The notes below the pieces were generated by a model. That model did no database searches and was not told where the DNA came from. It was given only the letters and a program-made list of their open reading frames with translations. A stretch of 64,000 nt of DNA, taken from positions 1 through 64,000 of the forward strand of contig DASVDC010000130.1 of assembly GCA_036381275.1 (NCBI GenBank), in the 5' to 3' direction. Shown piece after piece: positions 35,611 to 43,663 of this stretch. The position numbers were made by a program, and so were the translations under genes. The DNA comes from UBA7803 sp036381275 (lineage in GTDB: Bacteria > Pseudomonadota > Gammaproteobacteria > Pseudomonadales > Azotimanducaceae). The stretch's first letter is position 1. Each line of letters opens with the position of its first letter.

Positions 35611-36689
35611 CGGCGCCAGGGCTCCACCAGGATCTTCGCGTGACGCTCGGGGTTCTTGAGCTCGGCGAAGGCGCCCGCGACGCCGTCGACGCCCACCCGC
35701 CCGGTGATCAGCGGCTCCACGGGCAGCTCGCCCTCGGCGATGTGGTGCAGCGTGGCGGCGAACTCCTCCGGCGTGTAGGCGAGCACGAACTGCAGGTTCA
35801 GCTCCTTGCTGATGCCGAGCATCGGCCGCACGTGGTCCTGCTCCATGCACACGCCCACCACCACGATCCGGCAGCCGCGCACCGCGCCGACCATCATCTG
35901 ATCGAGCACCCCGGGCACGCCCACGCACTCGAAGTACACGCCCGGCGGCAGCAGCCGCTCGCCGGTGAGCGGATTGACCTCCGCCCGCGTGCCCTGAGCG
36001 CTCGCGCGGGCGGTCTCCGCCCAGCTCGTGTACGGCGACCGTTCCGCTGGATCGATCACGATGTCGGCGCCCATCGTCTCCGCCAGCCGGCGCCGCGCCG
36101 GCGAGAAGTCGGCCGCGACGATCGGCCCGGCGCCGTGCAGCTTCAGCGCCGCGATCACCGCGAGGCCGACGGGACCGCAGCCGATCACCAGCGGCACGTC
36201 GTCCGGGCCGAGCCGCGCCATCGCCACCGCATGCCAGCCCACCGCCATCGGCTCGGTCAGCGCCGCGCGCTCGCTCGAGAGACCGTTCGGCACCGGCAGG
36301 AGCAGCCCCTCGGTCAGCACCATCCGCTCGGCGTAGCCGCCCGGCACGTCGTGGGAATAGCCGACCGTCTTCAGCGCGCCGCCGCGCAGCAGCGTCGGCA
36401 TCGAGCAGACCCGGGTGCCGGCCGGCAGCGTCCGCGCGGTGCCGGGACCGTGATCGAGGATCTCCGCGCAGAACTCGTGCCCCATCACCAGGTCGCGCTG
36501 CGGGTCGATCGCGTTGCCGCCGCTCTCCTCCGCCGCCGCGGCGAACTGATCCGCGTGCTCGAGCACGTGCAGATCGGAGCCGCAGATGCCGCACGCCAGC
36601 GTCCGCACCAGTACCTCGCCGGGACCGGGTTCCGGATCCGGGAACTCGTCCGCCACCAGCCTTCCTGCCCGCATGATCGCCGCACGCAT
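35607..36689 (-). CDS. Zinc-type medium-chain alcohol dehydrogenase
   Basis: A 360-residue MDR enzyme. Catalytic zinc ligands are in ACGICGSDLH and GHEFCAEI; the Rossmann segment is PLVIGCGPVGLAVIAALK. The four-cysteine structural zinc lobe is not visible. ATG at 36689 is supported by AGGAG eight bases upstream. It is the first gene of a two-gene unit with oxyR. Substrate unknown; coupling to oxyR hints at a role in handling aldehydes or alcohols formed under oxidative stress. Confidence 0.85.
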   Translation of the reverse strand: MRAAIMRAGRLVADEFPDPEPGPGEVLVRTLACGICGSDLHVLEHADQFAAAAEESGGNAIDPQRDLVMGHEFCAEILDHGPGTARTLPAGTRVCSMPTLLRGGALKTVGYSHDVPGGYAERMVLTEGLLLPVPNGLSSERAALTEPMAVGWHAVAMARLGPDDVPLVIGCGPVGLAVIAALKLHGAGPIVAADFSPARRRLAETMGADIVIDPAERSPYTSWAETARASAQGTRAEVNPLTGERLLPPGVYFECVGVPGVLDQMMVGAVRGCRIVVVGVCMEQDHVRPMLGISKELNLQFVLAYTPEEFAATLHHIAEGELPVEPLITGRVGVDGVAGAFAELKNPERHAKILVEPWRR

Positions 36690-36779
36690 CTCGTTCACTC
36701 CTGCCCGCGTCGCGCCTATGGTACTTTGCCGCGCGACCGGGAGCACCACCGCCACCCCGCACCGACCGGGAACCGACGC

Positions 36780-37448
36780 ATGTTCGAAGTCCTCCACCGC
36801 GACCGGCACCTGGTCGCGCTCAACAAGCCGGCCAACGTATCGTTGCTGGCCGACCGCAGCGGCGCGCCGTGTCTGTGGGATGCGCTTCCGGATGCGCTCG
36901 GGGCGAAGCCGTATCTGGTGCACCGGTTGGACAAGGGGACCAGCGGCGTGCTGCTGGTGGCGCTCGATCCGGACACCCAGCGGCGGCTGACCCGGCTGTT
37001 CCAGCAGCGCCGGGTGCGCAAGTACTACCTGGCCTGGGTGGTCGGGCGGTTTCCGGACGGCGCGACCCGGACCGTCGACCTGCCGCTCCGGAAAGGGCGC
37101 AAGAGCCGCTACCGCGTCGCCGGATCGCGCGAACGCATCCGCCGTGATGCGCGCGGGTGGTCGCTCGCGGCACCGGACGCCGGCGGGCTGCCGAGCAGCA
37201 CGCGGATCCGGCGCCTGCGTGCCGCGGACGACCGTTCGCTGCTCGTCGCGGCGCCGCGCACCGGCCGTACGCATCAGATCCGGGTTCACCTCGCCTGGAT
37301 CGGCCACCCCCTCGTCGGCGACCGGCTCTACGGCCGGCCGGCCGATGCCGCCCAGCAGGCGCCGCGGCTGATGCTGCACTGCCACCGCCTGGTCGTACCG
37401 GACGTGGGCAGCCTGCACGCGCCGGTGCCGGCGGAATGGCTGCGCTGA
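36780..37448 (+). CDS. RluA-family pseudouridine synthase
   Basis: A 222-residue enzyme. The catalytic motif is HRLDKGTSGVLLVA (Asp attacks uridine C1'), later RTGRTHQIRVHLAWIGHPLVGDRLYG. It lacks an S4 domain and is at the short end, like TruC or RluA rather than RluC/D. It modifies rRNA or tRNA. No strong ribosome-binding site; ATG follows GGGAACCGACGC. Divergent from the alcohol dehydrogenase, convergent with the outer-membrane gene. Confidence 0.88.
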   Translation: MFEVLHRDRHLVALNKPANVSLLADRSGAPCLWDALPDALGAKPYLVHRLDKGTSGVLLVALDPDTQRRLTRLFQQRRVRKYYLAWVVGRFPDGATRTVDLPLRKGRKSRYRVAGSRERIRRDARGWSLAAPDAGGLPSSTRIRRLRAADDRSLLVAAPRTGRTHQIRVHLAWIGHPLVGDRLYGRPADAAQQAPRLMLHCHRLVVPDVGSLHAPVPAEWLR

Positions 37449-37464
37449 GCCGGCGGCCGGGCGG

Positions 37465-38169
37465 TCAACGCAGCAGGGTCAGCGAAACCACCCAGCGGTT
37501 GTCGGCAAGCGGCGCGAAACGCTCGCGGGCGCGCGACTGCACCGCCGTGTGTCCGACCCGCAGCACCAGGTGCTCGAATCCCGCCGATACGCCCGCCTCG
37601 GCGTAGCCGTAGTCGATACCGGCGGCGCGCTCGGCGAACTGATAGCCGGCCGTGACGTCGAGCACCAGCCCGGCGGGCAACGGATGGCGCAGCGTGCCCT
37701 CGAGGAAGCGGGTGGTTTCGCCCCACCCGCCCCAGTCGTCGGCGACGCCCCAGGTGACGGTCCAGCGGCTGCCGAGATACGCGGTGAGCTGCAGCTCGTT
37801 CCAGGCGTCGTTCAGCGGCGAGCGGCCATGCCAGGTGTAGCGGATCAGCGTCGACTCGAGGGTTAGCCCCGGCGCCAGCCGGCGGCCGTAGCCGATGTAA
37901 TAGTCGAGCTCGCGGTCGCGCCCGTCCACGCCGGTGTAATCGTCGACGTCGATCCGCGCACCCCAGAGACCGGCGAACGCGCCGCTCGACCGGTATTCGA
38001 GCCCCGCCTGCCAGGTCGGCGCCGACCCCGCGTATTCGATCCCGCGGTGCACGTAGCTCGACGCGAGGGTCACCCGGGCGCTCAGCTCGGCGCGCGCCGC
38101 AGCCGGCAGCGACGCGCCGACCAGCATCGCCAGCAGCAGGATCGCGCGCCGGCTACCGGCAGCGCGCAC
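37465..38169 (-). CDS. Outer-membrane beta-barrel protein (TIGR02001-like)
   Basis: A 234-residue protein with a signal peptide (AILLLAMLVGASLPAAARAE) and amphipathic strands. SARVTLASSYVHRGIEYAGSAPTWQAG opens the barrel, as in the uncharacterised TIGR02001 family; ELDYYIGYGRRL and GYQFAERAAGIDYGYAEAG follow. It ends with alternating residues and a C-terminal Arg. The GTG start overlaps the subtilase gene by 17 bases. Last gene of the sigma/anti-sigma/subtilase operon. Confidence 0.7.
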   Translation of the reverse strand: MRAAGSRRAILLLAMLVGASLPAAARAELSARVTLASSYVHRGIEYAGSAPTWQAGLEYRSSGAFAGLWGARIDVDDYTGVDGRDRELDYYIGYGRRLAPGLTLESTLIRYTWHGRSPLNDAWNELQLTAYLGSRWTVTWGVADDWGGWGETTRFLEGTLRHPLPAGLVLDVTAGYQFAERAAGIDYGYAEAGVSAGFEHLVLRVGHTAVQSRARERFAPLADNRWVVSLTLLR

Positions 38170-39334
38170 GGCCGGAGATCGGTTCGAGGTCCGCCGCGGC
38201 GGTCGCGGACAGACAACCGTCCCGGAGCAGGTCGTCGAGCAGCGCCCCGGCCTCGTCCGCCGGGCGCAGCGCGCGCAGCAGCGCCGCCATCCCGGCGGCG
38301 CCGGCGGCGGACATGGAGCTGCCGAAGAAGAGCTGATAGCCGCCGCCGGCCCGGGTGCTGAACTGGGCCTCGCGGGCGAACCACGACGGCGAGCCCTCAC
38401 CGACGCCGTGAACGAACGGCAGCGAGGCCGGAAAGCGGCGGTCGGGATGGTCCCGCGCGTCCGCCGCGACCAGCACGGCCCCGCGCTCGTGGGCATGCCG
38501 CAGCAGCCGCTCCAGCAGCCAGTCGCGCGGGCCCGCCAGGCTCAGGTTGATCACCTGGGCGTCGTCGGCGATCGCCTGCTCGATCGCCTCGGCCAGCGAA
38601 ACGGTGGTGCAGCGATTGATTCCGCCCTGTGCGCGCCCGCAGGCAGCGTAGACCGTGACCGACGCCGCCGGCGCCATGCCCACCAGGCCGGTGCCGTTGC
38701 CCGCCGCGGCGGCGATCACGCCCGCCACCGCGGTGCCGTGCCGCAGCACGGGCGGCTTCGGGTCGTCTTCCGCCGGCACCTGGCGCGCGATCTGTCCGCG
38801 CAGGTCTTCGTGCGCCGCGTCCACCGGACCGTCGACGATGGCGATCCGCACGCCCTCGCCGCGGGTCAACGCGTGCACCGCCTCGACCTGCTGCCGATGC
38901 TCGCCGTACTGGACCTCGAACAGCGGATCGTCGTAGGCCCCGGAAATGAGGCCGCGGTATTCGTGCACCGGCTGCGCGTGCGCGACCCGCCGATCGCCGT
39001 CGAGGCGCCGGACGAGGGTGGCGCGGTCGACGCCGATCGGCACCTCGAGCACCAGGCAGAGGAGCGCGAGATCGTCGACGCGCCAGGCATGCAGCTCGCG
39101 CAGCCCGTGATCGCGCAGCAGCGCATCGGCACGCCGGCGCGCGTGCAGCGAGCCGCTCCAGGTGAGATCGCCGCGGTACCCGCGCTTCGATCCGGCCGGT
39201 AACAGCGGCGCCGCCCCGGCATCGTGCAGCACGACCAGCACCTGCCGGTCGACCGGCACCGCGCCGAGCGGCGGCCGCGTCGCGCAGCCCGCGACCAGCA
39301 GCACCAGCAACGTCAGCGCTGCCGCCCGCATCAT
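38153..39334 (-). CDS. Subtilisin-family (S8) lipoprotein
   Basis: A 393-residue protein with lipobox LLVAGC (C17). An N-terminal propeptide-like region spans about 65-128 and ends GDRRVAHAQPVHEY. The catalytic domain has D168 (IAIVDGP), H199 (RHGTAVAG) and S340 (FGSSMSAAG). The oxyanion Asn, normally in AAGN, appears replaced (VAADARDH near 290), so activity may be weak or altered. The ATG overlaps the stop of the anti-sigma gene (ATGA). The propeptide resembles the periplasmic domain of that anti-sigma factor, suggesting an interaction. It is predicted to act in the periplasm, lipid-anchored. Confidence 0.82.
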   Translation of the reverse strand: MMRAAALTLLVLLVAGCATRPPLGAVPVDRQVLVVLHDAGAAPLLPAGSKRGYRGDLTWSGSLHARRRADALLRDHGLRELHAWRVDDLALLCLVLEVPIGVDRATLVRRLDGDRRVAHAQPVHEYRGLISGAYDDPLFEVQYGEHRQQVEAVHALTRGEGVRIAIVDGPVDAAHEDLRGQIARQVPAEDDPKPPVLRHGTAVAGVIAAAAGNGTGLVGMAPAASVTVYAACGRAQGGINRCTTVSLAEAIEQAIADDAQVINLSLAGPRDWLLERLLRHAHERGAVLVAADARDHPDRRFPASLPFVHGVGEGSPSWFAREAQFSTRAGGGYQLFFGSSMSAAGAAGMAALLRALRPADEAGALLDDLLRDGCLSATAAADLEPISGRARCR

Positions 39335-39900
39335 GGCCTCTCGCGCGCGACCCAGCGCACCGCGGGCATCCGCTCGAGACGCGCCATCAGCCGATCGGCC
39401 TCGGCCTCGGAGGCCAGGCCGACGCGGTAGATGCCGGCCGGTTCCGAGCGGGTCAGCACCGCCCCGCCGGCCTGCTCGACGAGCCGCAGCGCGTCCGCCT
39501 CGGCCGTGCCGGGGGTGACGACGAGCTGGATCACCGGGCCGGAATGGTGCGCCGGGCTCGACAGCGTCCCGTACGGGGCCGGCTGCAACTGCTGACCGAG
39601 CAGGAAGGCGGCGCTCGCGACGGCGAGACAGAGCGCCGCCAGCCCCACCGCGGCCCGCCTCGGCCGCGACCCGGACCGCGGCAGGCGCGCGGTCAACCGG
39701 CCCCACGCGTGGTCGACGGAAGCCACGGCCGCGGCATCCGCCGGCGCCTCGCGGTAGAGCCGGGCGAGCCGGATCTCGGACCGGACCCGTTCCGCGCAGC
39801 GCCCGCAACCGGCGAGGTGGCGGTTCAACCGATCCATCTCGGCTTCAGCCAGCGTGCCGTTTACGTACCACGGCAGCAGCCGCTCGAACTCTTGGTGCAT
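39331..39900 (-). CDS. Anti-sigma factor with zinc-finger and propeptide-like periplasmic domain
   Basis: A 189-residue protein. The N-terminal zinc-binding anti-sigma domain has H28, C32 and C35 (HLAGCGRC). The membrane segment is about 83-104 (AAVGLAALCLAVASAAFLLG). The periplasmic domain (about 123-189) starts PVIQLVVTPGTAEADALRL and ends MPAVRWVARERP, the pattern of a subtilisin I9 propeptide. It lies 13 bases after the sigma gene and overlaps the subtilase gene by ATGA. Likely role: holds the sigma factor until the periplasmic domain is bound or cut. Confidence 0.82.
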   Translation of the reverse strand: MHQEFERLLPWYVNGTLAEAEMDRLNRHLAGCGRCAERVRSEIRLARLYREAPADAAAVASVDHAWGRLTARLPRSGSRPRRAAVGLAALCLAVASAAFLLGQQLQPAPYGTLSSPAHHSGPVIQLVVTPGTAEADALRLVEQAGGAVLTRSEPAGIYRVGLASEAEADRLMARLERMPAVRWVARERP

Positions 39901-39913
39901 GCACGGCGCCCCC

Positions 39914-40417
39914 TCACGCCTCCAGCAGGCTCCGCAGCGCGCGCCGCGCGTGGAACATGCGGGTTTTCACGGTGTTTTCCGGACACTTCATGATCTCGGC
40001 TATTTCCCGATACGAGTAGCCGAAGTAGTAGGTGAGCTCGACGGTGGCGCGCTGCTCCGGATTGAGCCGCGCGAGGCAACCCTCGAGCTCGAGGCGCCGG
40101 CACGGCACCTCCTCGGGGTCCGGATCCTCCGCGCGCTCGCGCGTCGCCGGCCGCCGCTGACCGGCGCGCTTCAGCGCCCGCCGGTACGCAATCCCGAGGA
40201 TCCAGGTGGACGCGTGGGAATCGCCGCGGAATGCCGCGGCCGACCGCCAGATCACCAGGAACACGTCGTTGATCACCTCTTCCACGAGGCCGGGGTCGCG
40301 GACGATGCGCAGCACGAAACGGACGAGCCGCGGATACCAGGCGCGATAGAGGCTCTCCAGCGCGGCCTCGTCTCCCCGGGCAATCCGTTCGAGCAGCTCC
40401 CCTTCCGGTATCCCCAT
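39914..40417 (-). CDS. ECF-type RNA polymerase sigma factor
   Basis: A 167-residue sigma factor. Region 2 contains ESLYRAWYPRLVRFVLRIV, VINDVFLVIWRSA and STWILGIAYRRALK. Region 4 contains LNPEQRATVELTYYFGYSYREIAEIM and ENTVKTRMFHARRALRSLL. The start at MGIPEGE fits the family; the frame is open farther upstream through promoter DNA. It heads the four-gene minus-strand operon. Its own promoter and that of the divergent lipoprotein gene carry the same -35 and -10 blocks. Confidence 0.9.
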   Translation of the reverse strand: MGIPEGELLERIARGDEAALESLYRAWYPRLVRFVLRIVRDPGLVEEVINDVFLVIWRSAAAFRGDSHASTWILGIAYRRALKRAGQRRPATRERAEDPDPEEVPCRRLELEGCLARLNPEQRATVELTYYFGYSYREIAEIMKCPENTVKTRMFHARRALRSLLEA

Positions 40418-40443
40418 GTCGCAACGCCGTCGACCCCGTACTC

Positions 40444-40472
40444 GTGAGTTCCCCGACAGCGGCGAAAGGTTC
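40444..40472 (-). promoter_or_regulatory. ECF-type promoter of the sigma operon
   Basis: On the minus strand GAACCTT (40472-40466), 16 bases, then ACTCAC (40449-40444), 27 bases before the sigma start. The same blocks with a 17-base spacer occur on the plus strand at 40500-40529. Confidence 0.65.
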
Positions 40473-40499
40473 AATGGTCGGACGGTTTTTCGCTTCGTA

Positions 40500-40529
40500 G
40501 AACCTTCCCGGCCGACCCGGGGCACTCAC
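40500..40529 (+). promoter_or_regulatory. ECF-type promoter of the CHRD lipoprotein operon
   Basis: GAACCTT (40500-40506), 17 bases, ACTCAC (40524-40529), 31 bases before the start codon with the ribosome site between. It matches the divergent promoter of the sigma operon, so the same sigma factor probably reads both. Confidence 0.65.
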
Positions 40530-40559
40530 CCACGTCGAGGAAGGTCCGGGAGAACGACG

Positions 40560-42482
40560 ATGGTGGTTCGCGCCGCACTGACGACCCTGCTCCTGCTCGG
40601 CGCGCTGCACGGCTGCAGCGACAGCAACGACGACGACGATGCCGAGCAGCCTCCGCCTCCGGAGCCGCCTCCGGCCAATACCGAGGATTTCGACGTGACC
40701 CTGAGCCCGCGCGAAGTGGTCGGCGGCAGCGATGCCACCGGCACCGGCAACGCCGAGGTGACGGTGAATCTGGACGACGGCACCGTAACGGGCACCGTCA
40801 CGCTGACGGACGTCGACGCCGAGGCGGTGACGCTGCGCGAAGGCTTCGCCGGCGAGAACGGCGAAGAGCTCGTATCGCTCGACGAGACGGCGCCCGGCGA
40901 CTGGGCGTTCCCCGCGGATGCGACACTGACCGAGGCGGATCTGGAGCGGCTGGAGGCCGGAGGTATGCATCTGGTCGCGAGCACCGCCGAGGCGCCGGAC
41001 GGGATGCTGCGCGGCCAGATCGTGCCCGAGGGCATCGAGCTGCGTTTCGTCGAGCTCTCCGGTGCGCAGGAAGTCCCGCCCGTGACGACGTCGGCGTCGG
41101 CCGTCGCGGCGCTGACCCTCGACCGCGCGAGCGAAACCCTGGTGCTGCACATGAACACCAGCGGGCTCGACGACGCCGCGGAAGCGCACATCCACGACGG
41201 CCTGGCGGGCGTGAACGGACCGATTCTGATCGGGCTGGTCCGCGACCCGGACGACGTCAGCCATTGGATGCTCGACGAGCTCGTGCTGGAGCCGGCGCAA
41301 CTCGATGCGCTGGACGCCGCCGGGCTCTACGTGAACGTGCACACCCCGGAGCATCCGGCCGGTGAGGTGCGGGGTCAGATCGGCGCCGACGGTGTCGAGA
41401 TCTTCTTCACGCCGCTCAGCGGCGACGAGGTGGTGCCGCCCGTGGACAGCGACGCCGCCGGGGTCGCGGCCGGCACCCTGGTGACCGATTCCCGCACGTT
41501 GACGCTGCACGTGAACCTCAGCGGCCTGGACGATGCCGAGACGGTGGCCGTGCATCAGGCACCGCTGATGCAGAACGGACCGGCGGTGTTCGAGCTGACC
41601 CGCGACCCGAACGAGGTGACGCACTGGCTCATCGAGGACCGTGCGCTCACCGAAGCCGAGCACCAGGCGCTGCGCAGCCAGGAGCTGTACGTGCTGGTGA
41701 CCAGCCCCGCGCTCCCCGACGGTGAGCTGCGCGGCCAGCTCGCGCCGCAGGATTCCTCCGGCGGCAGCGGCGAAGCCTTCGTCGTCACCGCCGTCGAGCC
41801 GGAGGACGGCGCCACCGTCGATGCGTTGCCCGACGCCCTCACCGCGACGTTCAACCGCGACGTGCTTGCGGACAGCGCCACGCCCGACCGGGTGGCGGTC
41901 ACCGCCAGCGGCGGCGACGGCGGCTTCGACGACGGCAACGAGCTGATGGTCGGGGTGCTGACGGTCGAGGTCAGCGGCAACCAGCTCACCGCCGAGCTCG
42001 ACACCAACGCGGCCAGCGACGATGTCTATCAGGTGCTGCTCGACGGCTCGAGCGATACGCCGCTGACGGACTCGGGCGGCACGCCGCTCGACGGCGACGG
42101 CGACGGGACCGCCGGCGGCGACTTCGTTTCGACGTTCACGGTGGAGGCCGGCACCAGCGCGCCGACCCTGAGCGAGCTGCAGGCGGAGATCTTCACGCCG
42201 TCCTGCGCGAAGAGCGGCTGCCACGCGGGCTCCGCCCCCGCCCAGGGCATGGATCTCTCCGAAGGCGCCACCTTCGCCAGCACCGTGAACGTGCCGAGCC
42301 TCGAGGTGCCGGAGCTGGATCGCGTCGAGCCGCGCGATCCCGACCAGAGCTACCTGGTGCGCAAGGTGGAAGGCACCGCATCGGTGGGCGGCCGGATGCC
42401 GCTCGACGGACCGCCGTTCCTCTCCGAATCGCAGATCCAGCAGATCCGCGACTGGATCAGCGCCGGCGCGGAGGACGACTGA
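40560..42482 (+). CDS. CHRD-domain lipoprotein with C-terminal cytochrome-like motif
   Basis: A 640-residue lipoprotein (LLLLGALHGC, Cys near 20) with an acidic, proline-rich linker. It has three CHRD-type domains (about 40-155, 156-275, 276-390), each ending in a variant of GEVRGQI. A bacterial Ig-like domain spans about 400-530 (EPEDGATVDALPDALTATFN). The C-terminal region has SCAKSGCHAG and later GRMPLDGPPFLSESQ, as in mono-heme proteins but with C-x4-CH instead of C-x2-CH. GGGAG precedes the ATG. Two bases separate it from the heme-barrel gene. Surface-exposed role likely, function unknown. Confidence 0.78.
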   Translation: MVVRAALTTLLLLGALHGCSDSNDDDDAEQPPPPEPPPANTEDFDVTLSPREVVGGSDATGTGNAEVTVNLDDGTVTGTVTLTDVDAEAVTLREGFAGENGEELVSLDETAPGDWAFPADATLTEADLERLEAGGMHLVASTAEAPDGMLRGQIVPEGIELRFVELSGAQEVPPVTTSASAVAALTLDRASETLVLHMNTSGLDDAAEAHIHDGLAGVNGPILIGLVRDPDDVSHWMLDELVLEPAQLDALDAAGLYVNVHTPEHPAGEVRGQIGADGVEIFFTPLSGDEVVPPVDSDAAGVAAGTLVTDSRTLTLHVNLSGLDDAETVAVHQAPLMQNGPAVFELTRDPNEVTHWLIEDRALTEAEHQALRSQELYVLVTSPALPDGELRGQLAPQDSSGGSGEAFVVTAVEPEDGATVDALPDALTATFNRDVLADSATPDRVAVTASGGDGGFDDGNELMVGVLTVEVSGNQLTAELDTNAASDDVYQVLLDGSSDTPLTDSGGTPLDGDGDGTAGGDFVSTFTVEAGTSAPTLSELQAEIFTPSCAKSGCHAGSAPAQGMDLSEGATFASTVNVPSLEVPELDRVEPRDPDQSYLVRKVEGTASVGGRMPLDGPPFLSESQIQQIRDWISAGAEDD

Positions 42483-42484
42483 CC

Positions 42485-43549
42485 GTGCGCGGGCTCGTTG
42501 CGGGGCTGCTGGGGGCCGTGCTCCTGCCGGGTTCCGGCGCCGCTGTGGCCGAACCCTGGCTGGCCGTTCGCGAGGGTCTGACCTGCGGCTCCTGCCACTT
42601 CAATCCGACCGGCGGCGGCATGCGCAGCGCGTTCGGCATCGCGTATGCGCAGCAGCAGTTGCCGGCACGACCGCTCGGCGAGGGGGAACCCGCCTGGAGC
42701 GGCACGCTGACGGCGCCGGTGCGGCTCGGCGCCGATGCCCGCGCCTCGGCACGCCAGTCGGAACGGGACGATCAGGACGATCACCTGGACTTCGGCGTCG
42801 ACCGGGTCAGCCTGTACCTCGGCGCCGAGCTCGGCTCGGCCACGCTGTACGTGGATCAGCAGGTGGCGCCCGGCGGCTCGCTGAATCGCGAAGCGTGGGC
42901 GCGGCTCGACTGGAACGAGTGGTACCTGAAAGCGGGCCGCCTGTTCCTGCCGTTCGGCTGGCGGCTCGAGGACGATACCGCGCTGGTGCGCGAAGTCACC
43001 GGGGTCAACATGACGCAGGGCGACGACGGCCTGGAGCTGGGCTACGAGGCCGGCCGGGTCAGCGTGCAGATCGCCGCGACCAACGGCAACGGCGGCGGCC
43101 CGGAGCAGGACGACGGCAAGCTGTTCACCGCCCGCGCCGCGCTGGTACAACCGACCTGGCAGATCGGCCTCTCCGGCTACCGCAACGACACCGACAACGG
43201 CGACCGCACCATCGGCGGCGTGTTCGCCGGCCTGCGCAGCGGGCCGGTGGTGTGGCTGGCGGAGGTCGATCACATCGACGACCAGCCGGACGACGCGCCC
43301 GACGCAGAGCAGCAGGTGGCGCTCCTGGAAGCGAGCGTCGTGCTCGGCCGCGGCCACAGCGTGAAGCTGACGGCGGAGGCGCTGTTTCCGGACGAGGGCG
43401 AGGATCAGTACCGGTTCAGCGCCGTCTACGAGTGGTTTCCGGTGCCGTACACGCAGCTACGGCTCGGCGTGCGGGCGCGGGACAGCGACGACGAGGCCGC
43501 GGCGCTGAACAGCGAGCAGGCCTTCGTGCAGATGCACCTGTTCCTGTGA
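42485..43549 (+). CDS. Outer-membrane beta-barrel protein with N-terminal CxxCH motif
   Basis: A 354-residue protein with a signal peptide to about residue 22. A heme-type motif follows at once (C34, C37, H38 in LTCGSCHFNPTGGGMR). The rest is a predicted porin-like barrel: WYLKAGRLFLPFGWRLEDDTAL, GVNMTQGDDGLELGYEAGRV, repeated aromatic-ended strands, last residues MHLFL. The CxxCHxNPTGGG pattern recurs in uncharacterised barrels of bacteria with many cytochromes. It suggests one heme on the periplasmic face. Start is GTG. Second gene after the ECF-type promoter. Confidence 0.72.
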   Translation: MRGLVAGLLGAVLLPGSGAAVAEPWLAVREGLTCGSCHFNPTGGGMRSAFGIAYAQQQLPARPLGEGEPAWSGTLTAPVRLGADARASARQSERDDQDDHLDFGVDRVSLYLGAELGSATLYVDQQVAPGGSLNREAWARLDWNEWYLKAGRLFLPFGWRLEDDTALVREVTGVNMTQGDDGLELGYEAGRVSVQIAATNGNGGGPEQDDGKLFTARAALVQPTWQIGLSGYRNDTDNGDRTIGGVFAGLRSGPVVWLAEVDHIDDQPDDAPDAEQQVALLEASVVLGRGHSVKLTAEALFPDEGEDQYRFSAVYEWFPVPYTQLRLGVRARDSDDEAAALNSEQAFVQMHLFL

Positions 43550-43558
43550 TCGAGCGCC

Positions 43559-43656
43559 GTGGGAGCGATCGGGCGCTGTGGGAGCGATCGGGCGCTGTGG
43601 GAGCGGCCTCCGGCCGCGAACGGGTTTCGAATTCGCGGCCGGAGGTCGCTCCCACA
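43559..43656. repeat. REP cluster with tandem truncated heads
   Basis: GTGGGAGCGATCGGGCGCT occurs twice in exact tandem (43559-43577, 43578-43596), then a full left arm (43597-43620) and a near-exact right arm (43632-43656, one change). It fills the gap between the convergent barrel and cytochrome genes. Confidence 0.88.
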
Positions 43657-43663
43657 ATCGGTT

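Noticed and set aside
43559..43656. CRISPR-like array
   Set aside because: Units are 19 bases in direct contact without spacers and belong to the REP family; no cas genes.
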